Assembly: GCF_030286045.1 (NCBI RefSeq)
Contig: NZ_CP127390.1
Location: forward strand, 2,125,482-2,189,481
Length of the DNA: 64,000 bases
Reading direction: 5' to 3'
Source: Propionimicrobium sp. PCR01-08-3
GTDB lineage: Bacteria > Actinomycetota > Actinomycetes > Propionibacteriales > Propionibacteriaceae
Shown here: positions 36,941-51,826 of the stretch, piece by piece
Layout of the letters: every line of letters begins with the position of its first letter
Numbering within the stretch: position 1 is the stretch's first letter
Translations under genes and position numbers: made by a program
Notes under the pieces: model-generated
What the model was told of the DNA's origin: nothing
Database searches by the model: none
What the model saw: the letters and a program-made list of their open reading frames with translations, nothing else

Positions 36941-37666
36941 CTATTTTTGCGCGAAGCACGCGAAATGCTCGAGGTTGCCCGATGGTCCGGGCAGCTTGCT
37001 GTCTGCGCGCCAACTCGGCGTCCAGCCGAGCTCGGCGGCGTCATGGATGACCCCGTCGATCGCTTCCCTGCGGTCGTCTTGTGAACGGACGACTCCCCCG
37101 GCGCCCAGCCGTTTGCGTCCGACCTCGAATTGCGGCTTGATCATCAGCAACGCCTTGCCGGTCGGTCTCAGGACGGCGAAAAGCGGGGCCAGCAGCATCC
37201 GCAAAGAAATGAACGACACGTCGGCCACCACCAGATCCACCGGTTCTCCATCGAGATCTGCCGACACCAGATCACGCAGGTTGAGCCCCTCCCGCACCCG
37301 CACGCGCGCATCCTCGCGCACGACGTCGGCGAGCTGGCCATGACCCACGTCGACCGCATACACCTCCTGCGCGCCACGGCTGAGCAGCACCTGAGTGAAT
37401 CCTCCGGTGGACGCTCCGGCATCCAGCACCCGGGCGGGCACTTCGATGCCCGATTGGTCGAGGGCCCCGATCAGTTTGTGGGCGGCCCTAGATACCCAGG
37501 GGTCGATCTCGCAATCGATCTGATCGGCTGCGACGACCTGCTGCGAAGCCCGCCTGCTGATTTCCCCGTTGAGGCGCACCTTGCCCGACTTGATCAGTTC
37601 GGACGCGTGGGACCGCGACCGGGCAAGACCCCGGTGGGCCAGCGCCTGATCGAGCCGCTCACTCAT
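36941..37666 (-). CDS. tlyA: TlyA family rRNA 2'-O-methyltransferase / hemolysin-like
   Basis: A 241-residue protein with an N-terminal S4 RNA-binding domain (residues 1-60, RLDQALAHRGLARSRSHASE) and an FtsJ-type Rossmann methyltransferase domain. The SAM motif is LDAGASTGGFTQVLLSRGA, with VDVGHGQL and VADVSFISLR further on. TlyA in mycobacteria methylates both 16S and 23S rRNA and gives capreomycin sensitivity. It overlaps the small upstream gene by four bases (ATGA), so it is part of the same translational chain. Confidence 0.93.
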   Translation of the reverse strand: MSERLDQALAHRGLARSRSHASELIKSGKVRLNGEISRRASQQVVAADQIDCEIDPWVSRAAHKLIGALDQSGIEVPARVLDAGASTGGFTQVLLSRGAQEVYAVDVGHGQLADVVREDARVRVREGLNLRDLVSADLDGEPVDLVVADVSFISLRMLLAPLFAVLRPTGKALLMIKPQFEVGRKRLGAGGVVRSQDDRREAIDGVIHDAAELGWTPSWRADSKLPGPSGNLEHFACFAQK

Positions 37667-37956
37667 TGCGGACGCGAACCAGGGTTCGGCATCGGAAGCC
37701 CACCGTTGCGGGAGCTCTCCAAAACCTGAGCCAAGGCATCATGCGCGGCGCTGAGCCTTTCGAGCTGCTCGTCGACCGGCAGCCGGTCGCTGCCCGCCAG
37801 CCCGGCAAGGGCGGAGTCGATCAGCTGGTTACCGGTGACCGGAGGCAGATCGGTGGTCTTGGCCTGCGGCTTGTCCATGTTGGCCGGCGCTGAGCCGATC
37901 GGTGGATGGCCGGTGACCGGAAACTGATCGGTGCCGGCGTCCTGCTGTTCGTCCAT
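37663..37956 (-). CDS. Small conserved-position protein of unknown function
   Basis: A 97-residue soluble protein. The first 50 residues are Pro/Gln/Asp-rich and repeat a short motif (DQFPVTGHPPIGSA, then DLPPVTGNQLIDSA), so they look like a duplicated disordered segment. The last 45 form one amphipathic helix (EQLERLSAAHDALAQVLES). I do not recognise a family. It is two bases after the HAD gene stop and overlaps tlyA by four, so it must be translated. Small helical genes in this position are common in actinobacteria. Confidence 0.75.
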   Translation of the reverse strand: MDEQQDAGTDQFPVTGHPPIGSAPANMDKPQAKTTDLPPVTGNQLIDSALAGLAGSDRLPVDEQLERLSAAHDALAQVLESSRNGGLPMPNPGSRPQ

Positions 37957-37958
37957 GA

Positions 37959-38957
37959 TCAGTGCAGCTTGTCCAGTTGATCGAGAGCGTGCGCGGCGTC
38001 GAGCGTCTCATCCGCCCAGGTGAGTTGCACGATCGCCCATAGTGCGTCGAGCTGTTCGTCCACGCTGGTGAGCGATGCGGTGATCTGCACGGCCCGCCCC
38101 GATATCTCGGCGCGCGCATTACCGCAAGTCACACTGCCATCTTCGAGAGTGGACGCCTGTCTGCGCGGCGCGAGAAGACCGCTGATGTCCCATCCGATCG
38201 CGGTGGGACGCTGCTGCGGGATGGCCCCGGCGAGGTCCTTCTTGCCGTGCGCGCCGGTGAAGACGAAGAAGGAGTCGATGCCCACATTATGAGCACCCTC
38301 GATATCGGTGTCGAGCCGATCTCCGACGAAGACCGGGGACGTTACCTTCATCCGCGCGATGGTTTCTTGCAGAAGCGGCGGATAGGGCTTGCCTGCAACC
38401 GTGATCTGAGCATCGGGGACGGCCGTGTGCAGGGCCTCGATCTGAGCACCGGCACCGGCGACCATTCCGAGATGAGTCGGCCGGGAGATGTCGGTATTGG
38501 TACCGAACCAACGCGCGCCGCGCTGAATCGCCCAGCCTGCATTGTCGAGACTCGGCCAGGAAAGGTTCGGGTCATATCCCTGCACAACCGCTACCGGCTC
38601 CTCGCGGAAGTCGGTGACGATGGTGAATCCGACGGCCGCGATCTCATCGGTCAGCGCCTGCGCTCCGCAGATCTGCACCTTCGCCCCGGCCGGCAACTCG
38701 CGAACCATCAGCTGAGCAATGGCCTGGGGCGATGTGACGACATCCTCGCCACGGCATTCGATGCCCAGATCCTTGAGTTGAGCCACCACCACGTCGGCGC
38801 TGCGTCCGGCATTGTTGGTGACGAACCCCACCTTAACGCCCAGTTCTCGCAACTGGGCCAGGGCCTCGGGGGCGTGCGGCACCGCGTTCGGCCCCAGATA
38901 GACCACGCCATCCAGATCGAACATGACGGAGTCATAGGCATCGATGAAGCGGCTCAC
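37959..38957 (-). CDS. HAD hydrolase, NagD/phosphoglycolate phosphatase-like
   Basis: A 332-residue HAD phosphatase of subfamily IIA. The nucleophile Asp is in VMFDLDGVVYLG, the Thr of motif II in VGFVTNNAGRS, the Lys in ITVAGKPYPP and the metal-binding Asp pair in VFVGDRLDTDIEGAH. The last 70 residues are an extra tail outside the fold. The natural substrate, a small phosphoester such as 2-phosphoglycolate or a nucleotide, is unknown. It starts at GTG 38957 and overlaps the preceding large gene by four bases. Confidence 0.88.
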   Translation of the reverse strand: MSRFIDAYDSVMFDLDGVVYLGPNAVPHAPEALAQLRELGVKVGFVTNNAGRSADVVVAQLKDLGIECRGEDVVTSPQAIAQLMVRELPAGAKVQICGAQALTDEIAAVGFTIVTDFREEPVAVVQGYDPNLSWPSLDNAGWAIQRGARWFGTNTDISRPTHLGMVAGAGAQIEALHTAVPDAQITVAGKPYPPLLQETIARMKVTSPVFVGDRLDTDIEGAHNVGIDSFFVFTGAHGKKDLAGAIPQQRPTAIGWDISGLLAPRRQASTLEDGSVTCGNARAEISGRAVQITASLTSVDEQLDALWAIVQLTWADETLDAAHALDQLDKLH

Positions 38958-41404
38958 TGCTCCTCCCGATCGTCTTCGGTCTGATCGGACGAGTCGTCGC
39001 CCACGGGCTCAGCGTCGTTCGACGAATTGGCCGCCTCATGGTTAGAGAGGGCCTCATCCGGGTCGGCCTTGTCCGAGGAATCGTTTTGGATCGTCTCGCC
39101 CTGAACTATGGCGCTGTCAGCCGATCCTGCGATGGCTTCGACGTCTGTGGACTGTTCCTTGTCTGAAAGATCAACCTCGGCAGCCGCATCAGCATCTGAT
39201 TCGTCAGGGTATTCGCCGTCGGCCACGTCATCAGCATCGGCCTCACCAGATATTGACGGACCATGGGCTTGGGCCGCGGCCTCATCTGGTGACACCTCCT
39301 CCGCACGCTCGGGGCCGTCGGCTAGCGTTTCAGCCACCGGCGCGGCCGCTTCATCATCTGGATCGTCGAGTGGCTCCTGGACCTCCTCGACATCAAGCAG
39401 TTCGAATTCATCGAGCCCGTCACGATCGGGGACCGGCTCGCCTTTGATCTCGGCGATCCTGTCGTCGATGTCGAGCACGCCGCTCTCGTCATACTTGTGC
39501 GCGGAATGCAACCATTCGACGGCCTTTTCGGTGAGTCCCCGCTCAGCCAGCAGGTCGGCGTAGGCGAAGCGCAGCCGCGCCTGGCCCTGGCGTCCGCCAT
39601 GACCGCCGCTGATCGCATCTTTCAGCAACCGCAACGCCTCATCCGACTGGCCCATGTCATCGCGTACCCCGGACTCGACCAGGATCACCTCGACCTGCTG
39701 CGGCAGGCTGAGCTTCGCCTCGCGCGCCTCCCGCAGGGTCCGCAGCGCTGCCGGATACTTGCCGGCGGCGCGCTCGCAGTCGGCGATGATCGGAAGATAG
39801 TCATCGTCACCGGTGATGCGGTGCAGCGCACGATACTCGGTGAGCGCTACATCGAAGTGGCCGGCCAGGTACGCAGTCTCTGCCGCGGCTTCGCGGACCA
39901 CCGGCAGTCTGGACGCCAACCTGCGCGCCACCAGGGCATGCCGTAGCGCCAACTCGGGATCGATCTCCAGGAGCTCACCCGCTGCCTGCAGATGCCCACC
40001 GACCTTCTCCGCCATCTGCTTGCTCAGCGAACGCAACTCCGCCCGCATCGACGGCGGCAGTGCCGTCTGGTCGTAGCCCTCGGGTAGCTCCGGCTCGTTG
40101 TCAGCCGGCTCCAATCCGGGTGGCAACGGACGGGCCTCCCGCTCAAAACGATCCTCCCCGCGGCGTCCGAAATTGCGCGGGCCACGGTCGTCTCGACCAC
40201 CGCGAAAACCTCTGTCAGATGCGCTATCACCCGAACGGCGGTCATACGACCGCCTATCGTCCAGACGGCGGTCGTCGCGGCTGGACGAACGCCTCTGCCC
40301 TCCGAAGGGGCGCTCTTCAAAGGAGCGGTGATTCTCTCCTCCGCGATTGTCCGATCGCCGATCTCGGTCACCATAAGACTTGCGGTCTCGGTCACCATAG
40401 CGACGATCATCCCGACGGTCATAGGACGAGCGTCCGGACCCGCGATTCCCGTAAGATCCGCCGCGCTTGTTGTCATAGGACCGACGATCGTCACTGCCAC
40501 GATCCTCTGATCGCCCGCCACGATCGGCATACGGCTTGCGGTTCCGATCTGCATAGGGGCGGTCGTCGCCCCGTCGATCGTAGGGTTGCTTACCTCGGTC
40601 ACCAGAGGAACTACGTCCGCGCTCGCCGTACGAGCCGCGGCCGCGTTCGCCATACGGCCTGTTCTCATCACGCTGGGACCGTCGTCCGCGATCGTCCGAT
40701 CCCCTGCGGTCATCAGAGCCATAACGCCGGTCACTCTCTGGACGACGGGAATAGCCGCCACGCTGCTCGCCGCCCCGATCGTCACGACTACGAGAATGCT
40801 CACCTCGTGAGTACCCGCCACCTCGCGAATCGTCGCTTCTGAAGTCGTCGCGCCGCGAGTAATTCTTCGACGATCCGCGCGATCCGCCGCCGTAGCCGCC
40901 CAAAGATCGACTACCGCGAGCCTGGCCGCCACGATCACCGTAACTGTCGCGACGATCGCCGCGAGAATCGTCACCAGAAGACGCGCGGGATCCACCGCGA
41001 CCATAGCTGTTCGACGAACTCTTGCCGTAGGAGCCACCACCGCGTCGCTCGCCTGCACGGCCACCAAAGTCGTCATCGCGTGAGTATCCGCGTCCTTGGT
41101 CACGAGAACGTGCGTAACCACCGCGGGACTCGCCACTGCGTGAACCGTCGTTCCATGACGAGCGGCCGCCCCGAGAGTCATTGCCGCTGTAGTCGTCACG
41201 ACGCGAATAGTTCTTGGACGACGACCCGCCGCGCGGGTTGCCCGAGCGCGCGCCGCTTCCTCGGTTATCGCGAGACGATCCGCCCCCTCGCGAGTAGCCT
41301 CCACGAGAACCACCACCGGAAGAAGGACGGGAGCCGCCGCGTCCGGAAGGCCTGCGGTCGTCGCCGGAGTAGTTGCCGCCGCGTCGTTGGTCTGAGGAGT
41401 TCAT
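38954..41404 (-). CDS. Arg/Gly/Ser/Asp-rich tailed protein with helical-repeat core
   Basis: An 816-residue protein in three parts. Residues 1 to about 425 are low-complexity, made of short units such as DDRR, YGDR, RGG, GSYG and SRRDD, rich in Arg, Gly, Ser, Asp and Tyr and nearly free of aliphatic residues. Residues 440-655 are helical and TPR-like (SLSKQMAEKVGGHLQAAGEL through LHSAHKYDESG). Residues 655-816 are strongly acidic (DDPDDEAAAP, DESDADAAAE). There is no signal peptide or membrane segment. The RGG-like tail suggests RNA binding or condensation, and co-transcription with tlyA agrees, but function is inferred. It is the first gene of the string. Confidence 0.82.
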   Translation of the reverse strand: MNSSDQRRGGNYSGDDRRPSGRGGSRPSSGGGSRGGYSRGGGSSRDNRGSGARSGNPRGGSSSKNYSRRDDYSGNDSRGGRSSWNDGSRSGESRGGYARSRDQGRGYSRDDDFGGRAGERRGGGSYGKSSSNSYGRGGSRASSGDDSRGDRRDSYGDRGGQARGSRSLGGYGGGSRGSSKNYSRRDDFRSDDSRGGGYSRGEHSRSRDDRGGEQRGGYSRRPESDRRYGSDDRRGSDDRGRRSQRDENRPYGERGRGSYGERGRSSSGDRGKQPYDRRGDDRPYADRNRKPYADRGGRSEDRGSDDRRSYDNKRGGSYGNRGSGRSSYDRRDDRRYGDRDRKSYGDRDRRSDNRGGENHRSFEERPFGGQRRSSSRDDRRLDDRRSYDRRSGDSASDRGFRGGRDDRGPRNFGRRGEDRFEREARPLPPGLEPADNEPELPEGYDQTALPPSMRAELRSLSKQMAEKVGGHLQAAGELLEIDPELALRHALVARRLASRLPVVREAAAETAYLAGHFDVALTEYRALHRITGDDDYLPIIADCERAAGKYPAALRTLREAREAKLSLPQQVEVILVESGVRDDMGQSDEALRLLKDAISGGHGGRQGQARLRFAYADLLAERGLTEKAVEWLHSAHKYDESGVLDIDDRIAEIKGEPVPDRDGLDEFELLDVEEVQEPLDDPDDEAAAPVAETLADGPERAEEVSPDEAAAQAHGPSISGEADADDVADGEYPDESDADAAAEVDLSDKEQSTDVEAIAGSADSAIVQGETIQNDSSDKADPDEALSNHEAANSSNDAEPVGDDSSDQTEDDREEQ

Positions 41405-41713
41405 GGATTCAATTCTGCCTGTCTGGTGTTATATGGGGCGAGTTCACATCTGCCGGACGCTGCCGGCTTGAGCTATCTGGTCTCATCACTGCGATCAACA
41501 AGTGTACGAAAACCGCATGGTCGAGACTACCTGGCATTCCGTCACCGCCGTCCCGAGGTTGCCCGGATCATGAGGCACATCGGCGGTCTTGCCGCCAGCA
41601 CGACGAAATCGGTACCTTCGCGTCAGCGATCGCGCCCATCCACATTTGTGGACGCAGCTGACCAGCCGAATAGTGAACGAGATACCAACGGTATTGCGGA
41701 AGCCTCAACTACA
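41405..41713. other. Intergenic region between rRNA operon end and the RGG-rich gene
   Basis: About 310 bases without a supported gene. It should hold the promoter of the minus-strand gene string. A TATAAC -10-like box lies about 30 bases before the ATG at 41404, but I see no good -35 box with it. Confidence 0.35.
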
Positions 41714-41763
41714 TAAAAAAACTCCCCTTTCAAGAACCGTTTGGATTGTTGAAAGGGGAGTTT
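41714..41763 (-). terminator. Rho-independent terminator of the rRNA operon
   Basis: A perfect 15-base-pair stem (41749-41763 with 41719-41733, AAACTCCCCTTTCAA) closes a 15-base loop. On the minus strand it is followed by seven T (41720-41714). It begins directly after 5S rRNA, so it ends the rrn transcript. Confidence 0.92.
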
Positions 41764-41766
41764 GTG

Positions 41767-41887
41767 GTGTTCGGCGGTGTCCTAGTCTCCCACAGCCTGG
41801 CGGCTGCAGTACAATCGGCGTGGTAAGGCTTAACTTCCGGGTTCGGAATGGGTCCGGGTGTTTCCCTTACGCTATGACCACCGTAAC
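41767..41887 (-). rRNA. rrf: 5S ribosomal RNA
   Basis: The minus strand reads GTTACGGTGGTCATAGCG at the 5' end, CCCATTCCGAACCCGGAAG in the loop B-C region and GGACACCGCCGAAC near the 3' end, all typical of actinobacterial 5S rRNA. Length is about 120. Ends are accurate to a few bases. Confidence 0.95.
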
Positions 41888-42029
41888 TCTATGAGAATAC
41901 TTGTCAAACCGGCATCCGAACCCCGAGGGTTTGGGTGGTTGTCCGTATCCTGGGATACTTCACAGTGGACGCGAGACCCTCGTGGCAACACAACATGTGT
42001 GCTGGTGTAAGAGGATTGTTTGTTTTGGG

Positions 42030-47043
<5,014 letters not shown>

Positions 47044-47231
47044 CTGTAAAAACAATCCCCCAAGAGAATCCAAACACTGACAAAAAAACCAACCAACAAC
47101 CCAAAAGGCCATCAGCCAGCAAAAATTTTCATCAAAGGAAACCCAAACCAAAACCAAAGTCCTGGCACGGGAAACACAAACAAACAAAAAACATTTGCTC
47201 ATGCCATAAAATAAATGCATTGACTATAAAA

Positions 47232-47254
47232 GCACACTGTTGAGTTCTCAAAAA
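47232..47254 (-). promoter_or_regulatory. boxA-like antitermination element in rRNA leader
   Basis: On the minus strand TTTTTGAGAACTCAACAG followed by TGTGC lies about 190 bases upstream of 16S. This TTGAGAACTCAACAGTGTG segment is conserved in actinobacterial rRNA leaders, where NusB/NusE-type antitermination begins. Confidence 0.65.
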
Positions 47255-47318
47255 TCGGACACCACAACCAAAACCCCCAAGAAAAAACCTCAAGGACCCC
47301 AGCCAGGCAACCCAGCAA

Positions 47319-47348
47319 ACACTACCAAACCAAACAATTCCTCGTCAA
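47319..47348 (-). promoter_or_regulatory. Candidate rRNA operon promoter
   Basis: TTGACG (47348-47343) and TAGTGT (47324-47319) on the minus strand are spaced by 18 bases, about 65 bases upstream of the boxA element. The -35 box is strong and the -10 box modest. Another candidate (TTGATA...TAAGAG) lies about 110 bases further upstream, so tandem promoters are possible. Confidence 0.45.
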
Positions 47349-48034
47349 ATCGGAGGAACCAGGCAGACAAATGTCTACTAGAAATCCATCAAAGAAACCT
47401 GAAGCAATTCCAAAAGAACTGCCGCCGAATCTCTTATCAAGATCGATCTTCCATTATCAATTTCGTCTCTCCCGAACCGGTTTCCCGTCCCGAAGCGACC
47501 CGACCAACTTTAGCGAGCTACCCCGCAGAAGTCAAACCCGAAGGCCTCACTCCCCAGCAGATCATTCAGCACATCACGGCGGGCCCCAATTGGACACACA
47601 CCCTCAACACCAAAACGATCCGCTATCAAATTGATCCACCAACCACACGAAACCAACAACCCAGCCAAGCCATAAAACACCTAGCCAAACCCAGATAGCC
47701 TGAGCCTTTGAAGTTCGTCTCCCGCAGAAGGCTTCGCCTACATTACACACGCCCCTGCAACCTCGCAAATCCGGACCGCCTTCCGGTTGCCAACGGTTGC
47801 CGACCTCTCTCGGCGGCTCATTTGCCGTGTCGGTTGAGTGATTTCGGCTGGGGTGGACGGTCGCGAAAGCGAGCAGAATCACCGCGAGAGTGCCACTCAT
47901 CGGCTCAGCAGAGAAGGTCGGGCCAATGAGCCAACCATCGGTCTGACGCCCAGGACCTGGTGGAGCGGCCGGTGCCGAACTGGCACGCGCATCCGCTCGC
48001 CTCCAAGGTGAGGATGTCACCCTTCCACCGCTCG
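47349..48034. other. Upstream region of the rRNA operon, no gene seen
   Basis: The part nearest the rRNA genes is C/A-rich on the plus strand and probably holds further rRNA promoters. The rest, to the xerD stop, has open frames on both strands (47240-47698 plus, 47604-48038 minus), but neither shows a family motif or a credible start. I read them as non-coding. Confidence 0.4.
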
Positions 48035-49003
48035 TCATCCCCGTGCCCGGGGGTGTGTACTTCGGTAAACCTCGCGCAGGTGCTCGACTGTGACCTCGGT
48101 GTAGATCTGCGTGGTCGTCACCGATGAGTGCCCCAGCAGTTCCTGAACAACCCGAACGTCTGCCCCACCGTCCAGCAGATGAGTGGCGAAACTATGCCTC
48201 AGGCTATGAGGTGAAACCTCGGTGGTGATGCCCGCCTGGGCAGCACGGTCCCGAATGATCCCCCACGCGCTTTGTCGCGAGAGCCTGTTCCCGCGTGTAT
48301 TGACGAAGAGGGCCGGGCTGGTTCGTCCGGCCGAAGCGACCAGGGCCGGGCGTCCGCGCACCAGCCATGCGTCCACGGCTTGACGCGCGTAACTTCCGAG
48401 CGGAACCATCCGCTGCTTGTCACCCTTCCCGACCAGTCGCAGGCCGGCTTCCGGGTCGTCACGAATGCGGGTCAGGTCGTCCACATCGAGGCTGGTGATT
48501 TCGGTGATACGGGCACCTGTGCCGTAGAGCATTTCGAGCAGTGCCGCATCCCTCAGCCCGATCGGTTCGGTGCGGTCGATGCTGTCGAGCAGGCGCTGCA
48601 CTTCGTCCACGGACAACGCCTTGGGCAGCCGCTTTCCCACGTTCGGGGGATTCACATCAATGGCTACGTTCTCGGACGCCAACCCTTCGCTGGTTGCAAA
48701 GCCATGCAAGGCACGGACCGCGACGATCATCCGCGCAACGCTCGATGTCGCAAGCGGTCGGTGCGTCTCGTCTCCCGCAACGAGGCTCATTTGGTACGCC
48801 TCGATGTCGGAAGTCGAGATCTCGGTGACGTCATGAATGCCACGTTTGGTCAGCCAGACGACGTAGCGGGTGAGGTCCCGGCGGTAGGCAGCGATCGTGT
48901 TGGGCGACAGCCCTCTCTCAACCGTCAGGTGATCGAGATATCCGATGACCAAGCGCTGTAGTCGCAGAGAACCAGCGGACGCTTCGTCGCCTGTTGTGGT
49001 CAT
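48035..49003 (-). CDS. xerD: Tyrosine recombinase XerD
   Basis: A 322-residue site-specific recombinase that resolves chromosome dimers with XerC at dif. The N-terminal SAM-like domain ([20 protein letters not shown]) precedes the catalytic domain with Arg in GTGARITEI, His-x-x-Arg in [14 protein letters not shown], His in [10 protein letters not shown] and the Tyr nucleophile in IYTEV. ATG 49003 is preferred over a TTG eight codons earlier. It follows pyrG and a nudix gene on the same strand, a typical actinobacterial order. Confidence 0.93.
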   Translation of the reverse strand: MTTTGDEASAGSLRLQRLVIGYLDHLTVERGLSPNTIAAYRRDLTRYVVWLTKRGIHDVTEISTSDIEAYQMSLVAGDETHRPLATSSVARMIVAVRALHGFATSEGLASENVAIDVNPPNVGKRLPKALSVDEVQRLLDSIDRTEPIGLRDAALLEMLYGTGARITEITSLDVDDLTRIRDDPEAGLRLVGKGDKQRMVPLGSYARQAVDAWLVRGRPALVASAGRTSPALFVNTRGNRLSRQSAWGIIRDRAAQAGITTEVSPHSLRHSFATHLLDGGADVRVVQELLGHSSVTTTQIYTEVTVEHLREVYRSTHPRARG

Positions 49004-49104
49004 TCGAGGGTTCCGACCATCACGCAAGTGTCGCCGCCCGGACCAGGACCAGTGTGTCCAGGCCGGGTGGTGTCCGAGTGGCCTTCCGGCATCGGTCCAT
49101 TACC

Positions 49105-49767
49105 TCAGCCGAAGTCCCGGTCGCGCTGTTCTTTCACGGCACGCGCCGGCCAGTCGGCTTCGGAAGAACGCAACGTATCCAGGCGTCCCTGTGCTTGAGC
49201 GAGCGCCAGAGAGAGCGTGCCGGACACCAGCGTCGGGCTTTGTATCTTGCCTTGATAGACGAGCTCCACGAGATCGTCGAGCGGCATCCAGTACAGCCCC
49301 ATATCGACTTCTTCGCCCTCGATGACGAAGCCGTCCGGCAGGTCGGCAGGGCTCAGATCGCGGGCCAAGTAAATCCGGATGGATTCTTCGAGCCCGCCGG
49401 GCGAGGTGAAGATATCGACCAGGGTTCGCCAATCGGAGGCCTGAAGCCGCGCCTCCTCGGCCAGCTCGCGCTGCGCCGCGACCAAGCCCGATTCTCCGGC
49501 ATGGTCCAAAATCCCGGCGGGAGGTTCGACCAGCCGGAAGCCGACGGGATGACGATACTGATGGACGACGGCGATGCGTCCGTGGTCGTCCATCGCCATC
49601 ACCGCCACCGCACCCGGGTGACTCGCCCATTGCCGAGTGATCTGCTCGCCGCTCGGCGTGGTGATCTTGTCCTCCACGAAGCTCTCGACTCGTCCGGTCG
49701 CCTTGATTTCGTGGGAGGTCACCGGCCAGCTCTCGGGCTGGTCGATCAGCCCGGTGGGATCGTCCAT
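49105..49767 (-). CDS. NUDIX hydrolase, ADP-ribose pyrophosphatase-like
   Basis: A 220-residue nudix enzyme. The nudix box is GILDHAGESGLVAAQRELAE followed by EARL, with the metal-binding REL.EE Glu residues. VHQYRHPVGFRLVEPPAG upstream of the box is the ADP-ribose pyrophosphatase signature. It likely hydrolyses ADP-ribose to AMP and ribose 5-phosphate. It lies between pyrG (163 bases upstream) and xerD (101 bases downstream). Confidence 0.9.
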   Translation of the reverse strand: MDDPTGLIDQPESWPVTSHEIKATGRVESFVEDKITTPSGEQITRQWASHPGAVAVMAMDDHGRIAVVHQYRHPVGFRLVEPPAGILDHAGESGLVAAQRELAEEARLQASDWRTLVDIFTSPGGLEESIRIYLARDLSPADLPDGFVIEGEEVDMGLYWMPLDDLVELVYQGKIQSPTLVSGTLSLALAQAQGRLDTLRSSEADWPARAVKEQRDRDFG

Positions 49768-49930
49768 CGTGCGCTCTTTCTGTTGGTTCTAGTGACCTCA
49801 GGTCTATCTCACCTTTAAGATCCGTCTCAACCACCATGCCGGCCGGGAGGGAATCTGCGCCCGGCGGCATCGGCACAAATCGGTAGAGCCGAGTCATGCG
49901 CCCGGGCGTGCTGGATCATCGCCAGGCACG

Positions 49931-51571
49931 TCAGTGCTGATCGTGATACTCGACCGCGGCAGCGATCAGCCCCTTGAACAACGGATGCGAACCGATCGGA
50001 CGCGACTTGAACTCGGGGTGCGCCTGAGTCGCGACGAAGAACGGATGCGTGTCTTTCGGCAGCTCGATGAACTCCACCAGGTTGTGATCGGGCGAAAGCC
50101 CCGAGAACACCAGTCCGGTATCCTCCAGCTGCTTGCGGTAGGAGTTGTTGACCTCGTAGCGGTGCCGGTGCCGTTCGGAGACTTTCGTGCGTCCGTACAG
50201 CTGCTGCACCTGCGTGCCCTTCACCAGCTCGGCCGGATAGGCGCCCAGCCGCATGGAGCCGCCCATGTCGCCCTCGCCCGCCACGATCGACTGTTGCTCG
50301 GCCATGGTCGCGATGACCGGAGCGGGGGTGTCCGGATCGAACTCGCTGGAGGCCGCGCCCTCGATGCCGGCCACATCACGGGCCACCTCGATCACCATGC
50401 ATTGCAGGCCCAGGCAGAGCCCCAGTGTCGGAATCTTGTGCTCGCGCGCGTAGCGAATGGCGCCGAGTTTTCCTTCGACACCGCGAATGCCGAAGCCTCC
50501 GGGGACCACGATGCCGTCGACGTCGCCCAGGTGTTCGGCCGCGCCCTCATCGGTTTCGCAGGTGTCACTGGCCACCCAGCGGATGTCGACCTTCGCCCAG
50601 TTCGCGAAGCCGCCGGCACGGATGGCCTCGACCACGCTCAGATAGGCGTCCGGAAGATCGATGTACTTGCCGACCAGCGCGATGGTGATCTGATGCTTCG
50701 GATGGTGGATACGATCCAGCAGATCGTCCCATTTCTTCCAGTTGACATCGCGGAAACGCAACGCCAGCCTGCGCACCAGGTAGGCGTCCAGACCCTCGGA
50801 ATGCAGCACCTTCGGAATCTCGTAGATGCTGGACGCGTCGGGGCAGCTGATCACGGCCTCGGTGTCGACGTCGCAGAACATCGCGATCTTGCGCTTGATC
50901 GAGTCGGGAATCGGCATTCCGGAACGGCAGACGATCGCATCCGGGACGATGCCCGAACCGCGCAGTGCCTGCACCGAATGCTGGGTCGGCTTGGTCTTCA
51001 ACTCGGCGCTCGGCCCGATATAAGGCACCAGCGAGACATGCAGGAAGAAGACGTTGTCGCGCCCGATATCGGCACGCACCTGACGGGCAGCCTCCAGGAA
51101 CGGTTGCGACTCGATATCGCCGACGGTGCCGCCCAGTTCGTGAATGACGATGTCGTCGTCCGGACGGGCGACCGCGAGCATGCGCGCCTTGATCTCGTTG
51201 GTGATGTGCGGGATCACCTGCACGCACTCGCCCAGATAGTCTCCGCGGCGCTCGGCCTGAATCACCGTGGAATAGACCTGCCCGGTGGTCACATTGGCGT
51301 CCGCGCTCAGATTGCGGTCGAGGAATCGTTCGTAGTGGCCGATGTCCAAGTCGGTCTCGGCGCCATCATCGGTGACGAAGACCTCGCCGTGCTGGAAAGG
51401 ATTCATCGTGCCGGGATCGACATTGAGGTAGGGATCCAGCTTCTGCATGGTCACCCGAAGTCCACGAGCAACCAGCAGATTGCCGAGACTCGACGCCGTC
51501 AGGCCCTTCCCCAAAGAGGAGGCGACGCCTCCAGTAACAAATACGTGTTTGGTCTGTTTAGCGTTACCCAC
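49931..51571 (-). CDS. pyrG: CTP synthase
   Basis: A 546-residue amidotransferase that makes CTP from UTP, ATP and glutamine. The N-terminal synthase domain has [20 protein letters not shown] and [20 protein letters not shown]. The C-terminal class I glutaminase domain has the Cys in [13 protein letters not shown] and His/Glu in [10 protein letters not shown]. The start is GTG 51571. It is the first gene of pyrG-nudix-xerD. Confidence 0.97.
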   Translation of the reverse strand: MGNAKQTKHVFVTGGVASSLGKGLTASSLGNLLVARGLRVTMQKLDPYLNVDPGTMNPFQHGEVFVTDDGAETDLDIGHYERFLDRNLSADANVTTGQVYSTVIQAERRGDYLGECVQVIPHITNEIKARMLAVARPDDDIVIHELGGTVGDIESQPFLEAARQVRADIGRDNVFFLHVSLVPYIGPSAELKTKPTQHSVQALRGSGIVPDAIVCRSGMPIPDSIKRKIAMFCDVDTEAVISCPDASSIYEIPKVLHSEGLDAYLVRRLALRFRDVNWKKWDDLLDRIHHPKHQITIALVGKYIDLPDAYLSVVEAIRAGGFANWAKVDIRWVASDTCETDEGAAEHLGDVDGIVVPGGFGIRGVEGKLGAIRYAREHKIPTLGLCLGLQCMVIEVARDVAGIEGAASSEFDPDTPAPVIATMAEQQSIVAGEGDMGGSMRLGAYPAELVKGTQVQQLYGRTKVSERHRHRYEVNNSYRKQLEDTGLVFSGLSPDHNLVEFIELPKDTHPFFVATQAHPEFKSRPIGSHPLFKGLIAAAVEYHDQH

Positions 51572-51826
51572 GGACCTTCAGCCTACCTTGACGGACGCCA
51601 AGATTCGTTTCGGGCATGTTACGTCTCACCCCGGAGCAATCGTGGAACGCGTGGCTGCCGCCTTTGTCTGCGAACAACGGGTTGGGCGAATGCCGCGGCG
51701 TATGCGATTGCTCACGGCGGGCCGGTCAGGCAAACCGATTGGACCATGGGAACACGGCGCGCGGCACCGGTCGCAACGACGCCCAGGTTCGTTCGGAGAA
51801 TGCCCCCGTTCGTGTTGAATGGACGC

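Noticed and set aside
47240-48038. Open frames of 152 (plus) and 144 (minus) codons upstream of 16S
   Set aside because: One covers the boxA element and promoter and is composed of low-complexity Asn/Gln/Pro/Lys residues; the other has no motif. Non-coding is more likely.
49934-51826. Extension of the DNA ligase frame over pyrG
   Set aside because: The frame is open by chance antisense to pyrG. The ligase domain begins at MSLPLELP, ATG 51827.
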